Shown here: in pieces, positions 35,003 to 44,609 of the stretch
Position numbering within the stretch: position 1 is the stretch's first letter
Layout: each line of letters begins with the position of its first letter
DNA from: Acidobacteriota bacterium
Lineage (GTDB): Bacteria; Acidobacteriota; Blastocatellia; Pyrinomonadales; Pyrinomonadaceae
NCBI GenBank assembly: GCA_019639195.1
Contig: JAHBSI010000003.1
Span: 62,001 to 126,000, forward strand
Length of the DNA: 64,000 nucleotides
Direction: 5' to 3'
Made by a program: the position numbers and the translations under genes
The notes under the pieces: model-generated
Database searches by the model: none
The model's input: only the letters and a program-made list of their open reading frames with translations
What the model was told of the DNA's origin: nothing

Positions 35003-36035
35003 GCTCTTCGTAAACACCAACGACACGTTCGATCTGCGAAAGATCGTCACCGCTGCTGCCACTTTCTTTTCGAGGCAAGGCAAGGACCTCGCGTACTCCG
35101 TCGGCGATCGCTTCCGGCGTCAATTCTTCGACAAAATGCACTCCGTCCGGCCTTGTTCCTTCACGGGTCGCAAGTACAGGCGTCCCAAGAAAAAGACTTT
35201 CCCGTACCGAGATCGCATCGCCGTCAAAATGCGTCGTTCGCAACGAAACATTTGCCCTCTTGATCAGGTGCAGGATGCGATCGTGGTTGATATTTCCAGA
35301 CAGAAAAATGTTGTCGGCAAGGTCTGCATCCGAGACGGCATCTACGACCTCGTCCCTCATCGAGCCGTCGCCCGCAATAACTAAGCCGATCTTTGGAAGA
35401 TCACCTTTCAGGATCTTTAAGGCTTCGACCTGTTCGAGCGGTGCGTATTCCGGTTCGAGAGCTCCAACGGCGGCTAGGATCGGCGAATGCGAAAGAAGAA
35501 AGTCGTTGAGCGAGTCGTCCAACCGTACGTTCGGATCAGGAAGCTGCAACGCATACGGCGGGATCGTTTCGATACGATGCGAAGGCACACCGAGCTCGCA
35601 AATTGCATCCGAGATCTTCTCACTGACAGCGATCACGCGATCGAATTTCTTCAAGATCGAAGCGGTGAACTTTCGTCGAAAGATCGTTGCCCCGACGATC
35701 GCGTCGGGAAATCCTCCGGAATGCACCGTCAAGACCGAATGTTTTGCGATCTTCGCAACTGCGAGTGCCAGAGCGAGCACGCGCATCGAGATATCGCCTC
35801 CGATGTGCAGGTGAAAAATGGCTGCGTCGCTTTCACGCAAGGTTGAGATCAGATCGAGCGGCGACTGCGGATAGACATTGCCTTCATGCTGATCGTTGGC
35901 AGCGTTGCGGGTCGTAGCGACTAGAGTGCATTTATGGCCGCGCGCCTCTAGAACTGCCTTAAGTGCTGCAATATTGCGACTTACGCCGCCTTCAGGCGGC
36001 GGTATCGGACCCAGTTCGAGGACGTGGAAGCTCAC
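34989..36035 (-). CDS. Glycosyltransferase family 4
   Basis: 348 aa. The N-terminal acceptor domain has LGPIPPPEGGVSRNIAAL; the donor domain has AVGALEPEYAPLEQVEAL, VIAGDGSMRDEV and GDAISVRESLFLGTPVLAT, where the E-x7-E motif is reduced to a single clear Glu. IFHLHIGGDISMR and VLTVHSGGFPDA are common in GT4 of capsule clusters. The start overlaps the preceding GT stop by 4 nt. Last gene of the proximal polysaccharide run, ending convergent with the beta-helix gene. Confidence 0.85.
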   Translation of the reverse strand: MSFHVLELGPIPPPEGGVSRNIAALKAVLEARGHKCTLVATTRNAANDQHEGNVYPQSPLDLISTLRESDAAIFHLHIGGDISMRVLALALAVAKIAKHSVLTVHSGGFPDAIVGATIFRRKFTASILKKFDRVIAVSEKISDAICELGVPSHRIETIPPYALQLPDPNVRLDDSLNDFLLSHSPILAAVGALEPEYAPLEQVEALKILKGDLPKIGLVIAGDGSMRDEVVDAVSDADLADNIFLSGNINHDRILHLIKRANVSLRTTHFDGDAISVRESLFLGTPVLATREGTRPDGVHFVEELTPEAIADGVREVLALPRKESGSSGDDLSQIERVVGVYEELIGS

Positions 36036-37159
36036 AGGAATGCCTCCGAGAGCTTTCGGCGATAGAGTTCGCTCAATGCTTCTGTCTGTCTCTTTTTCCC
36101 GAATCTTTCCTTGATAAGACGGCGCCCGTTACTGCCCATCTCTGCGGCATTCTGCGGATCTTGAAGCAGTGCGATCAGGTGCTCGGCCATCCGTTCGCTA
36201 TCGTTTGCTTCGACCAAAAAGCCATTTTCGCCGTCAACGATAACCTCGGCCGCACCGCCGACTCGGGTTGCAACGACGGGTTTGCCGGCGGCCATATACT
36301 CGATGATCGAGTTTGAAAAACCTTCCGCATTCGAGGTCAGAACGCCGACAAGGCTTTCCGCGAGAAGTTCCGGAACTTTCATCGAACGGCCGATAAAACT
36401 CACTTTCTCATTGATGCCAAGATCGTTCGCCTGAGACCTCAGAACCGATTCGAGCGGGCCTTCACCCGCGATCACAAAATGGGAAGGCGTTGTTTTGGCG
36501 ACCTTCTTTGCCGCACGAAGGAGCATGGGAACGTTCTTTACATCGTGCCGCAGATTTGCGACGAGCGTTATCAGCGGAGTATCAGAGGGCAAATTCAGCT
36601 CTGATCGAATGCCGTTCGGATTCGCATTGTCAAATCTCGCGGTATCGAGTGAGTTATATATGACCTCGATCTTTTCTGCGTTGATGCCTTGTTCAACGAG
36701 CATCTCTTTTACTGCGAAAGAGTTTGCAGCGACAGCATCAGCACGCTTGAAGGCGAAATTCTCGACCGACCTCTGCTGCGGGCTTCGCATCCCGAACGTC
36801 TCACGCTTTGACGCAATATTCACCGCGACACCAGCAAACGCAGCTGTCGCCGTCCCAAAAACGTTCGTGTAAAAATCGTGGCTGTGGACGAGATCGATAT
36901 TCTCGTTCCGGATGAAATGAGCACATTGCAATGCCGCCAGCACAAACGAGCGGCTAAAGAAAGAGTCGATCGGATATGAGCGGATCGTGTCGCCGAATAT
37001 CTCGTTCGCCTCGGCCGAGAGTGGACCTTCGGCGCTGAGAGTCGCAAGCCGAACGTCGAATTCACCCGCCGCAATGAGTCCGCGAACAGTCTCGAGCACC
37101 TGCCGCTCGGTTCCGCCCTGATTAAAGCTTCCGGTGAGATGTAATATCCGCTGCTTCAA
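36032..37159 (-). CDS. Glycosyltransferase family 4
   Basis: 375 aa. Signature pieces are GSFNQGGTERQVLETV (acceptor loop), LVHSHDFYTNVFG, the linker NSLDTARFDN, LVANLRHDVKNVPMLLRA and the donor-site AEGFSNSIIEYMAAGKPVVAT with E-x7-E. The protein is complete. ATGA-type overlaps with the heparinase-like gene upstream and the next GT downstream show that three genes are translated as a unit. Sugar specificity unknown. Confidence 0.9.
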   Translation of the reverse strand: MKQRILHLTGSFNQGGTERQVLETVRGLIAAGEFDVRLATLSAEGPLSAEANEIFGDTIRSYPIDSFFSRSFVLAALQCAHFIRNENIDLVHSHDFYTNVFGTATAAFAGVAVNIASKRETFGMRSPQQRSVENFAFKRADAVAANSFAVKEMLVEQGINAEKIEVIYNSLDTARFDNANPNGIRSELNLPSDTPLITLVANLRHDVKNVPMLLRAAKKVAKTTPSHFVIAGEGPLESVLRSQANDLGINEKVSFIGRSMKVPELLAESLVGVLTSNAEGFSNSIIEYMAAGKPVVATRVGGAAEVIVDGENGFLVEANDSERMAEHLIALLQDPQNAAEMGSNGRRLIKERFGKKRQTEALSELYRRKLSEAFL

Positions 37160-39528
37160 CTTCGAATGTCGGTGAGTTTTACGGTTTGACGCTCACCGTC
37201 GGCGTTCACATACAGCTCATTGCCGAATCGCCGTGCCGAGACGAATTGCAGGTCAGTCTCGCCTCTTGCAACAGGTGATGTAACGATGCTTAAGTGCGAG
37301 CCTTTGACCGCAATGATCTGTTCGGGAAGGTCGGCGGCCGCGTGAGTTCTCGCCCAAGTGCAGGCAAAGTCCGAAGAAATGGATTCTGTGCGGATCCTTG
37401 TTCCTCCCGGCCCAAGCAGAAGTACATCGCGATAGTCGCCGTATTGCACAAGGAACATTCGTCCGGTGTCGATCGCGATCTCGAAGACCTCGGGCGGTGC
37501 AAAACTTTCATTTCTGGGCAGTACAAAGGTCACGAATTCCGCCTTATCGGCAGCTTTTGCGGCATATCGAACGCGTGTCGAATTAACGAGCCGGCCGTAT
37601 TGCGGTGAGACGGGATCGGGCTTTGTGGTCAATCCGCCGCTGCCAAAGATGAAGGTTCGGTGATGTTCGTCACCGACGAAATCGCCTTCAAGATCCCGCT
37701 CCGGCGTAATACCCGGAGCATATCGAAAATTCAACTCAAAGAGGTGTTCACCCGCCATCTCGACGACATCGCGGATAATGAAATAATCGCCGCGAATGTA
37801 CATCACTGATCGGCGATGGGTCCCGCCCGCGGGCAGTTCTGCCTCGCCCTCAAAAAAGTCAAATATCGGATCCGTTATCCAGGCCTTTGCCGTGCCGTTT
37901 GCACGCGTCTTCCAGGAGAATGGCCCCGAGCTGGTAGATGTAGAGTGCCCGTCAACGGTCAAAGTATTATGTGCCTTCGAGCTGCGAAACTGTTCGCGTG
38001 TCTCTTTCGAGGCGGAGTAGGAGAATGTTCCCGGATCGATAAAGAGCTGCCGTCCGCGGAGGCTCAGGTCGATCGACAAAAGATCCGCGTGGCCGTGTGC
38101 TCCCGACAAGGCTCCGAGCGGACCACAATCGATCACGAGCGAGTCGTCTGTCGGCATCCAGCCGTTTCGCATTACGAAATAGCCGCCGTCGAGAAAACTG
38201 CGGGAAAGAGCTTCGGGTTCGCGTGCTTTTGATCTTTCCACCGAGCGAATGCCTGCCGTGCCGAGGAGCCAGAAAGTTTCTTCGAATGAATTGTCTCCGG
38301 CGAAAGCCAGGTCGCCGCGACCGAATATGGCCGCACCAAGCGAGAGCGTTCCGCGAAAGTCGCCGGCGATCCTGCTGGTCAGCGGTAAAAGCCTGCCTCC
38401 GTCGTCATCTCCGATAAGCGGCGTTGTGCCATCCGGCCGAGCTATATTCAGAAGGAATGTCAGGGCCGCATTCAGGCGTTCGTCCGCAACCGCATTTCGT
38501 TCGTCATAAGCGGTCTCGCCGAAAAGCTCACGCAGTACGTAAAAATGCAGATAGAAATCGACGGTATATCGTTGATACCACGTACTTTGTTCAAAATAGA
38601 CGCCGTCCGGGCCGATCTGCTTGCTGATCTCAGAAAGCAGGATATTCTCGCCGCGACGGCGCCACTCTGCTGAGGCTTCGAGAAAGGGAAGCTGCGTCCC
38701 AAGGTAATAGAGCCCGAGAGCTTCACCGGTCAAATGCGTGTTCGGGCTGTAATAGGTCGAAAGATACGTTTCGATATGGCGGCCGTGAACGTATAGCAAA
38801 CGAACGCAATCAAGAAAGAGGTCATTTGTAAGTTCAGCACTATCCTTAAAGAGCTCCAACGCCCATAGCCATGATATCGACCGAAAAGCGACCTCAAGGC
38901 TGCTGATCCAGTTGACGCCGATCCCCGGAGGATTTTCGCGGATCCAGCTTGCAAGCTGCCTCGCAAATACGTGTGCGTATCTTTCGTCGCCCGTAAGCCG
39001 GTACGCGGCCCCAAGCGTGAAAAAATGCTGATGCCGATTAAGTTCCCAGAGAATGCGTTTGTCGCCGCTTTCCGTTGGGTCAAGTTCATTGAATTCCTTG
39101 CAATGCTTTCGCGGCGAAACGATCCCGGAGATCGGTTCGCGATGCCAATCAATGTCAGCGCCGACGTCAACCCGCCCAAATCCGAGTAGCCCAATGCGTC
39201 CTTCGCAGATCCCATCTGCGGCTTCGATCAAACTCTCTGCCGCCGTCGCTCCACAAGCGGCCCTAAACGCCGACGGAACATCCTCGCGCATCGAACCAAA
39301 GAACCGTTCACGCGAATTCTCATAGAAAAGTCGGCGGATGCTCTCGGCAGAATTGTGAGCCCCAAGCCGCGACCCATCATCCAGAAGGCGGAAAAATTCT
39401 GTGCGGTCAGGTGCCTCAACGCCGGTCAAACGATCGCGATAAGCGCTGACGAGCTGTGTACCGCGGGTGCGGAGCTCATCAAATCCGATCTGGCGGATCT
39501 TAGTCAAAGCTTTGAAAGGCGTCGTCAT
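37156..39528 (-). CDS. Heparinase II/III-like polysaccharide lyase or processing protein
   Basis: 790 aa. The first 400 residues form an alpha/alpha toroid (NRHQHFFTLGAAYRLTG, SSLEVAFRSISWLWALELF, YSPNTHLTGEALGLYYLG). The C-terminal half is beta-rich and carries the heparinase II/III block GAHGHADLLSIDLSLRGR with FIDPGTFSYS and SSKAHNTLTVDG. The family cleaves uronic-acid polymers by beta-elimination. No signal peptide is visible, unusual for a lyase meant for the periplasm; cytoplasmic or alternatively exported members are common in EPS clusters. 4-nt overlaps on both sides. Suggests a uronate-containing polymer. Confidence 0.85.
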   Translation of the reverse strand: MTTPFKALTKIRQIGFDELRTRGTQLVSAYRDRLTGVEAPDRTEFFRLLDDGSRLGAHNSAESIRRLFYENSRERFFGSMREDVPSAFRAACGATAAESLIEAADGICEGRIGLLGFGRVDVGADIDWHREPISGIVSPRKHCKEFNELDPTESGDKRILWELNRHQHFFTLGAAYRLTGDERYAHVFARQLASWIRENPPGIGVNWISSLEVAFRSISWLWALELFKDSAELTNDLFLDCVRLLYVHGRHIETYLSTYYSPNTHLTGEALGLYYLGTQLPFLEASAEWRRRGENILLSEISKQIGPDGVYFEQSTWYQRYTVDFYLHFYVLRELFGETAYDERNAVADERLNAALTFLLNIARPDGTTPLIGDDDGGRLLPLTSRIAGDFRGTLSLGAAIFGRGDLAFAGDNSFEETFWLLGTAGIRSVERSKAREPEALSRSFLDGGYFVMRNGWMPTDDSLVIDCGPLGALSGAHGHADLLSIDLSLRGRQLFIDPGTFSYSASKETREQFRSSKAHNTLTVDGHSTSTSSGPFSWKTRANGTAKAWITDPIFDFFEGEAELPAGGTHRRSVMYIRGDYFIIRDVVEMAGEHLFELNFRYAPGITPERDLEGDFVGDEHHRTFIFGSGGLTTKPDPVSPQYGRLVNSTRVRYAAKAADKAEFVTFVLPRNESFAPPEVFEIAIDTGRMFLVQYGDYRDVLLLGPGGTRIRTESISSDFACTWARTHAAADLPEQIIAVKGSHLSIVTSPVARGETDLQFVSARRFGNELYVNADGERQTVKLTDIRS

Positions 39529-40682
39529 ACTTTTGCCGCGAACTCTTGAGCGGCTTCCTGCATTATCGGCAGCAAGGCATAGTTCCGAAACGCGTTCGGA
39601 TCACCATCGGCACCATCTATAGCGGCAGTAGCGATGTTAAACATTTCGCGGGCCGAAACAAAATGCGTCGCGTACGAACCGTCCTTTTCGCCCTGTTCAA
39701 CGATCGCGGAGAAGAGTCGCCGAGCGTCTTCACCTATCGAAACAGATTGGTCATGATCGAAGAATCCGTGCGCGTAAAGCTTTATGAAGATCCAATTCGA
39801 ACGCCCCGCAACGGTTACGTTTGCACGCCGCCAATAAGCAAACCGCGACAGGCCGCTGCCAAGAGCACTTGTGAGTGCCCCGTCCTCGATATAGGGCCGA
39901 ATTGCGTTTCGAAGAGCAAGCTGCAGAGGGCCGGTTATTATCATCGGAGTTTGCGGGTGCGTCCCGCCAACCCGACATCTGACGGCTTTGTCGTGCGGCC
40001 TCGGTTTCGTGATGTCACCCGCTGATTCGTAGATGCGATTTATTACGCGGACCTGCGATCTGTCCGGTGCCGACGGCAGCGTAAGGTCCGCATAACAGCC
40101 CGTTTCGCCGAGGATCTGCATCTCGTCGTCCACACCGCAGAACTTGCCGCCGCACGAGTTCGCAAGTGCAAGATTCCCGTGAACGAACGCATATCTGGGT
40201 GTCTCATCGTCCATGGAACGCGAAAGGCATCTGTGACGTTCGGCCAGGATATCGCGAAATTCGACGAGCTGTCGGCGGAGATTCTCCGATGTATCAGGCC
40301 GTTCGACGCCGTGGTGAAGATGCACTTCGACCTCGCCAAGGCCTTCCGCCTGCATTTCAGCGAGAATGTCCACGATCTCGCGATCGTATTGCTCTGCCGG
40401 ATAGAAATTCGTATGGCGAAATTTTGTCCCGTCACTGTCGCGGACGAGTTCGCCGGTCTTTCGAGCGACCTCGACATAGTCGCGCAAACGTTTGATCTGT
40501 GTCTTGTGATCGAGGATCCCATCCGTTGACCAGCCCGGCTCGAAATGGTTGGCAACCGTGATGATCAGGTGCTTTTTCTCAAAGGCCGTTGATTCAAGGA
40601 AGGCACGGGCAGCGTCGATCGGGTAGCGAACGAGCCACGGCAGGTTGTACTTCAGTTTTGCGAGCTTTCCTGACTCGTCCAT
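39525..40682 (-). CDS. Candidate NodB-like polysaccharide deacetylase-fold protein
   Basis: 385 aa from the ATG at 40682, 4 nt after the flippase stop; an in-frame start at 40748 would overlap the flippase by 62 nt. The pieces LIITVANHFEPGW, VEVHLHHG, YAFVHGNLALANS, CYADLTLPSA and THPQTPMIITGP resemble the strands and metal-histidine loops of NodB/polysaccharide deacetylase barrels. The match is loose, so this is a structural guess rather than a family assignment. It overlaps the heparinase-like gene by 4 nt, so it probably modifies the same polymer. Confidence 0.6.
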   Translation of the reverse strand: MDESGKLAKLKYNLPWLVRYPIDAARAFLESTAFEKKHLIITVANHFEPGWSTDGILDHKTQIKRLRDYVEVARKTGELVRDSDGTKFRHTNFYPAEQYDREIVDILAEMQAEGLGEVEVHLHHGVERPDTSENLRRQLVEFRDILAERHRCLSRSMDDETPRYAFVHGNLALANSCGGKFCGVDDEMQILGETGCYADLTLPSAPDRSQVRVINRIYESAGDITKPRPHDKAVRCRVGGTHPQTPMIITGPLQLALRNAIRPYIEDGALTSALGSGLSRFAYWRRANVTVAGRSNWIFIKLYAHGFFDHDQSVSIGEDARRLFSAIVEQGEKDGSYATHFVSAREMFNIATAAIDGADGDPNAFRNYALLPIMQEAAQEFAAKV

Positions 40683-40686
40683 ATTC

Positions 40687-42327
40687 CTAGAGTGCCGTCG
40701 AGCGTGCTTCGTCGGCAATTCGATCGCCGAAAGGTGAAAACTTTCCAACGAAACGCCGCACAGCGTCCTTTTCTTCCGCTTCGATCAATCCGAGAAGATT
40801 TGCCGTAACGAGATAGATCGGCGCGAATACGAGAGCGCAAATTGCCAATACGAACGCCCCGCTTGCGAAATTCACAATGTTCGGTTTGCCAAGCCCGATC
40901 GAATTCGAGATAAAGCTTTCGGCAAATGCGTAAAGCTGCGAACTAAGATTCGAGTAAACAAGATACGTTGCGATGCCGGCAGCAACGCTTGCGAACGCGG
41001 TCTTTGCTACGTTTGCAAGAAGAGAAAGATCCTTCAGGCCAAGCTGCAGTTTCCGAATGACCAAGGCTTCGGCTATCAGTTTATCGATGACGACTGCACC
41101 GACGGCGAGGCCGATCATGCCCGTCATAGAGATATCGTCAAGCATAAAGTACAAACACGAAACCAAAACGGTGACGATAAAAAGCCGTGTGAGGAGGAAT
41201 ACCCTCCCGAGTTCCTTGTACGAACGCACTATCGGATCAGTGATCAAAATACTGAACGGCAGAAGCGTAATATTCACGACGAATACCCCTGCACTCGCCG
41301 CATACTTTTGTGTAAAAAGCGTCGTGATGAACGTATTGGCAGTTATCAGCAGGAACACGTAAACCGGGAAATAGACAAACGAAAGCTTCTGCATCGCACG
41401 TGCTTTCAGTCGGACCATTTCCTCGCGGTCGTTGTCACCGTGCAGAGCGTTCATCCGTGGAATAAGAACGGCGGTAACAGATTCGGCAAGCATCGCGATC
41501 AGGGGTATCTCGAAACAGCCGTATGCGTAAACGGCGAAATCCGACGGCGAGAATCTGTGGCCCGCGAACCAGCTGTGGATCTCGGTCTGTGCAAGCCACA
41601 GTGTACCGGCAATGCCGAAAGGGATCGCATAGACAAGCTGCTCGCGAAGGAATGCAAGATCGAAATGCCGCCAGAACCCCGAAAATCTCGACGAAAGATA
41701 CCACGCAAGCAGCAGCGTCTGTATCACGCCCTGAATTATTGCGGCGTAAAGAAATGCCTCTACGGTCGCAAACGCGATTGCAGCGGCACACATAAAGAGT
41801 GCCTTTGTAAACTGCGCCGAAATGATGAACAGAGTCGCAACGCGCGCTTCTTGATTTGCGATCGCGACCGTCTCAAGAAACGATGAAAAGATCCAGATCC
41901 AGATGACGATGCCGATCACAGGGGCGACCCTCGTGATCTCTTCGCTTTGAAAGATCGTGCCGATCGATACCGGAAAGAGATAGAAGAAGGCTGCGGCCGC
42001 ACCGCCAATGATAAAATTGAATACGAGGATATTCAGTATGCAGGCAGCCCGCCGCTCTTTCGTTTCGCGTGCCAGGAAATAGTACGCGCTCATCGAAACG
42101 CCCAAAGGCAGCACCACGATGGCATTCGCGATAACGAGAAAGGCGGCACGATAGTGGCCGACCTCGTCCTGCGGCAGATATCGGACAACAACCAGCGGTA
42201 CACAAAAACTGAATGCAAAGCCGACAAGTTTTGCCGTCAGCAGCCAAAGGCTCTGCTCACGCAGTGAACCTCCGGCGGATGGGCGCACAGGCGTGTTTGT
42301 GGTCGATGTTTTGGGCACTTCCGACAT
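40687..42327 (-). CDS. Oligosaccharide flippase (Wzx/MATE-like)
   Basis: 546 aa with 12-14 hydrophobic helices. The opening LLTAKLVGFAFSFCVPLVVVRYL, with YLPQDEVGHYR, is typical of polysaccharide flippases, as are the central charged loops (HGDNDREEMVRLKARAMQKL). It would turn lipid-linked oligosaccharide repeat units to the periplasmic face for polymerisation. The C-terminal 60 residues are charged and cytoplasmic. It lies 45 nt after a GT2 gene and 4 nt before the deacetylase candidate. Confidence 0.85.
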   Translation of the reverse strand: MSEVPKTSTTNTPVRPSAGGSLREQSLWLLTAKLVGFAFSFCVPLVVVRYLPQDEVGHYRAAFLVIANAIVVLPLGVSMSAYYFLARETKERRAACILNILVFNFIIGGAAAAFFYLFPVSIGTIFQSEEITRVAPVIGIVIWIWIFSSFLETVAIANQEARVATLFIISAQFTKALFMCAAAIAFATVEAFLYAAIIQGVIQTLLLAWYLSSRFSGFWRHFDLAFLREQLVYAIPFGIAGTLWLAQTEIHSWFAGHRFSPSDFAVYAYGCFEIPLIAMLAESVTAVLIPRMNALHGDNDREEMVRLKARAMQKLSFVYFPVYVFLLITANTFITTLFTQKYAASAGVFVVNITLLPFSILITDPIVRSYKELGRVFLLTRLFIVTVLVSCLYFMLDDISMTGMIGLAVGAVVIDKLIAEALVIRKLQLGLKDLSLLANVAKTAFASVAAGIATYLVYSNLSSQLYAFAESFISNSIGLGKPNIVNFASGAFVLAICALVFAPIYLVTANLLGLIEAEEKDAVRRFVGKFSPFGDRIADEARSTAL

Positions 42328-42372
42328 TTTGGGGCGACAAAAGCTGATCGGGCGGCGAAATTTACCGCTAAA

Positions 42373-43446
42373 TCAATCTGAAAATAGTCGCAATAAGGCC
42401 GAAATTACAGAAAATGCCGTCCAACTCGACATTGTCGCGTCGCTTCGGATAAGGCCGAGATGGTCCGCGCGTCTTTGGTGGAAAAGGTAGTGGAGAATTC
42501 GCGGCGAAAAGCGTGCGGCAAGGCAGACGGCCTTTAGCTTTAGCGAAGGCCTTTCAGCTTTTGCTGCCAAAAAAGCATTACGTGCGGCCGCAAAATCGCG
42601 ATTTACCAGATGCGATTTTCCTTTCTCGATCTCAAGGTCTATCTCGAGGCTCCGAAGCTGGTGTTCGAGGGTCGAAAGTTCGTCGGGTGAAAGCTCGATC
42701 GTCGCCTTGACCCGTTTGAAGACAGCGATCTCGCGTTCGACGCGTGAGATCGAATCTCCCGAAAGATTCTCCGTGTGGACACGGTATTTGAGGAGAACCT
42801 TATTCGAGTAACCGATCCGCGAACCGTTCCTGGCCATTCGGAGCCAAAGGTGAAAGTCCTGTGCACGCGTATCGACCGTTTCGAACGAGCCCGCGGCGAG
42901 GATCGCGTCTTTGCGCGCGATCGTTCCGGACGTGATCACATTACAGCGAAATTCGAGCAGAGACGAAACGGTAACTTCACCCGCAGAAGGTGCAGACTCC
43001 ATAAACGTATGCTCGCTTGGAGCCGCGTCGCCGAAAAGTTCGGCGTCCGCATACGCCATATCCCATCCCGCGTCGATCATTCGGATCTGTTCGGCAAGGA
43101 AGTTAGGCAGCCATTCGTCATCAGCATCGAGGAATGCGATGACCTCCCCTCGAGCAAGGTCGATCGCGCGATTACGGGCCGGACCGGCACCGAGGTTTTC
43201 CTGCTCGACGTAAATGATCTCGTCAAGGTACGGGGCAATCGCGACGTCGAGTTCCAGGGTGTCCGGAGATCCGTCGTTGACGATGATCAGTTCGTGATCC
43301 TTGTAGCTTTGAGACCTTACCGACTCTATCGCGGAGGCGACAAACCTCGCCGCATTATATGCGGGCATCACGACGCTAATACGCGGCGACCGGGGCAGGT
43401 TCGCGCCGCGCTTAATAACGAACCGCTCGCTTGAACCTGTTTTCAC
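42373..43446 (-). CDS. Glycosyltransferase family 2
   Basis: 357 aa from a GTG at 43446 that overlaps the upstream stop as GTGA and has GGGAGG in front of it; the next upstream ATG at 43470 lies inside the neighbour. GT-A motifs: ISVVMPAYNAARFVASAIES (about 23-42), IIVNDGSPD, GAGPARNRAIDLARGEVIAFLDADDEW (DxD) and the catalytic-region TRAQDFHLWLRMAR. An inverting transferase that would add one sugar to the repeat unit. The last 100 residues form a helical TPR-like tail. Confidence 0.88.
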   Translation of the reverse strand: MKTGSSERFVIKRGANLPRSPRISVVMPAYNAARFVASAIESVRSQSYKDHELIIVNDGSPDTLELDVAIAPYLDEIIYVEQENLGAGPARNRAIDLARGEVIAFLDADDEWLPNFLAEQIRMIDAGWDMAYADAELFGDAAPSEHTFMESAPSAGEVTVSSLLEFRCNVITSGTIARKDAILAAGSFETVDTRAQDFHLWLRMARNGSRIGYSNKVLLKYRVHTENLSGDSISRVEREIAVFKRVKATIELSPDELSTLEHQLRSLEIDLEIEKGKSHLVNRDFAAARNAFLAAKAERPSLKLKAVCLAARFSPRILHYLFHQRRADHLGLIRSDATMSSWTAFSVISALLRLFSD

Positions 43447-44603
43447 CTCGCCTCCCTGATAGGTTCCCACGAAGCGTATTGTTCGCCGCGGAGAAACTGA
43501 AGAAATGCGATAACGGATGCAATGTTCGCAAGAACAAAATATAGCGGCAGCACGAAAAGTGTTGTACGTTTACCTGAGAGTTCCAGCAGCCAGCCAAAGA
43601 ATGCGGCGAGATAGAACGCGGCCTGAAATGCAAAAATGACGGCAAAAACGCCAGATGAAAGGGCCAGTACCGCATTGCTCAATAACGCCGCGAAAAGCAG
43701 TACCGGGACGCTGTATCGGAGCAGTTTGTGCGAAACAAGCTCGATCGCAAAAAAACCGCTCCGAAACGGATTCAGCATATCGCGGTTTCGCCAAAGATCG
43801 GTGAACGTTTGTGAGATCACGCGAACGCGCATCCGCATCTCATCGCTCGCCTGTTCGTTCGTTACCTCGAAACATGTTGCCTCGGGTTCGAACACGGACC
43901 GCAATCCTTTGCGGTAAAGCAGCGTGCAGATCAGGAAGTCCGAACAAGCTGCGGCATACATCGGCTCATAGGCTGCCTTGCGTACAGCATACAAGCACCC
44001 AGATGCACCGATCAGTGAACACGCATCGGATTCGGCGTTCTTCAGCAGCGTTTCGTAGTTCCAGTAGCTTCGAGCACCCGTTCCGACGTTCGTTTCGGTC
44101 GGGTCGGTGTAGATCAGTCTTCCGGCAACACAACCGACAGTAGGGTCCGCAAAAGCGGGAAGCAGTTTGCTCAACACATCGGGCGAATAATGAGTTGTCG
44201 CGTCAGAAAATAAAATTATCTCACCGGTTGCGGTGGCGACCGCATTATTCTGCGTGACGGTCTTGCCAACACGCCCTTCCTGGCGAAAGAGTCTCACGCC
44301 TTGTGACGCATAGCCCTTTACGATCTCATCGGTCGAATCGGTCGAACCGTCGCTTGCCACAAGTATCTCGAGCTTTCCGGCCGGATGTTCCAACTGCAAA
44401 GTATTCTCGATCTTTGCGGCGATCGACCGCTCCTCGTTGAATGCCGTTATCAGAACGGTCACCGTTGGCGAGATCTCACCCTTTGAGACTTTCTTCGGAC
44501 GCAAATATGCAAGGCAAAAGACCAGCAGCGGATAACCGGCATAGACATAGAAAAGCACGGCGAGCGAGCCCCAGAACACAAATTGGATGAGGATCTGTGC
44601 CAT
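43443..44603 (-). CDS. Membrane glycosyltransferase family 2 (processive type)
   Basis: 386 aa. One N-terminal helix (FVFWGSLAVLFYVYAGYPLL), a cytoplasmic GT-A domain with VTVLITAFNEERSI, LVASDGSTDST, GKTVTQNNAVATATGEIILFSDATT and GASGCLYAVRK, then three C-terminal helices (LFAALLSNAVLALSSGVFAV onward). The layout matches poly-saccharide synthases and dolichol-type GT2 enzymes. The expected QxxRW motif is replaced by VISQTFTDLWRN. It lies 6 nt after the polymerase gene. Confidence 0.87.
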   Translation of the reverse strand: MAQILIQFVFWGSLAVLFYVYAGYPLLVFCLAYLRPKKVSKGEISPTVTVLITAFNEERSIAAKIENTLQLEHPAGKLEILVASDGSTDSTDEIVKGYASQGVRLFRQEGRVGKTVTQNNAVATATGEIILFSDATTHYSPDVLSKLLPAFADPTVGCVAGRLIYTDPTETNVGTGARSYWNYETLLKNAESDACSLIGASGCLYAVRKAAYEPMYAAACSDFLICTLLYRKGLRSVFEPEATCFEVTNEQASDEMRMRVRVISQTFTDLWRNRDMLNPFRSGFFAIELVSHKLLRYSVPVLLFAALLSNAVLALSSGVFAVIFAFQAAFYLAAFFGWLLELSGKRTTLFVLPLYFVLANIASVIAFLQFLRGEQYASWEPIREAR

Positions 44604-44609
44604 ATGTTC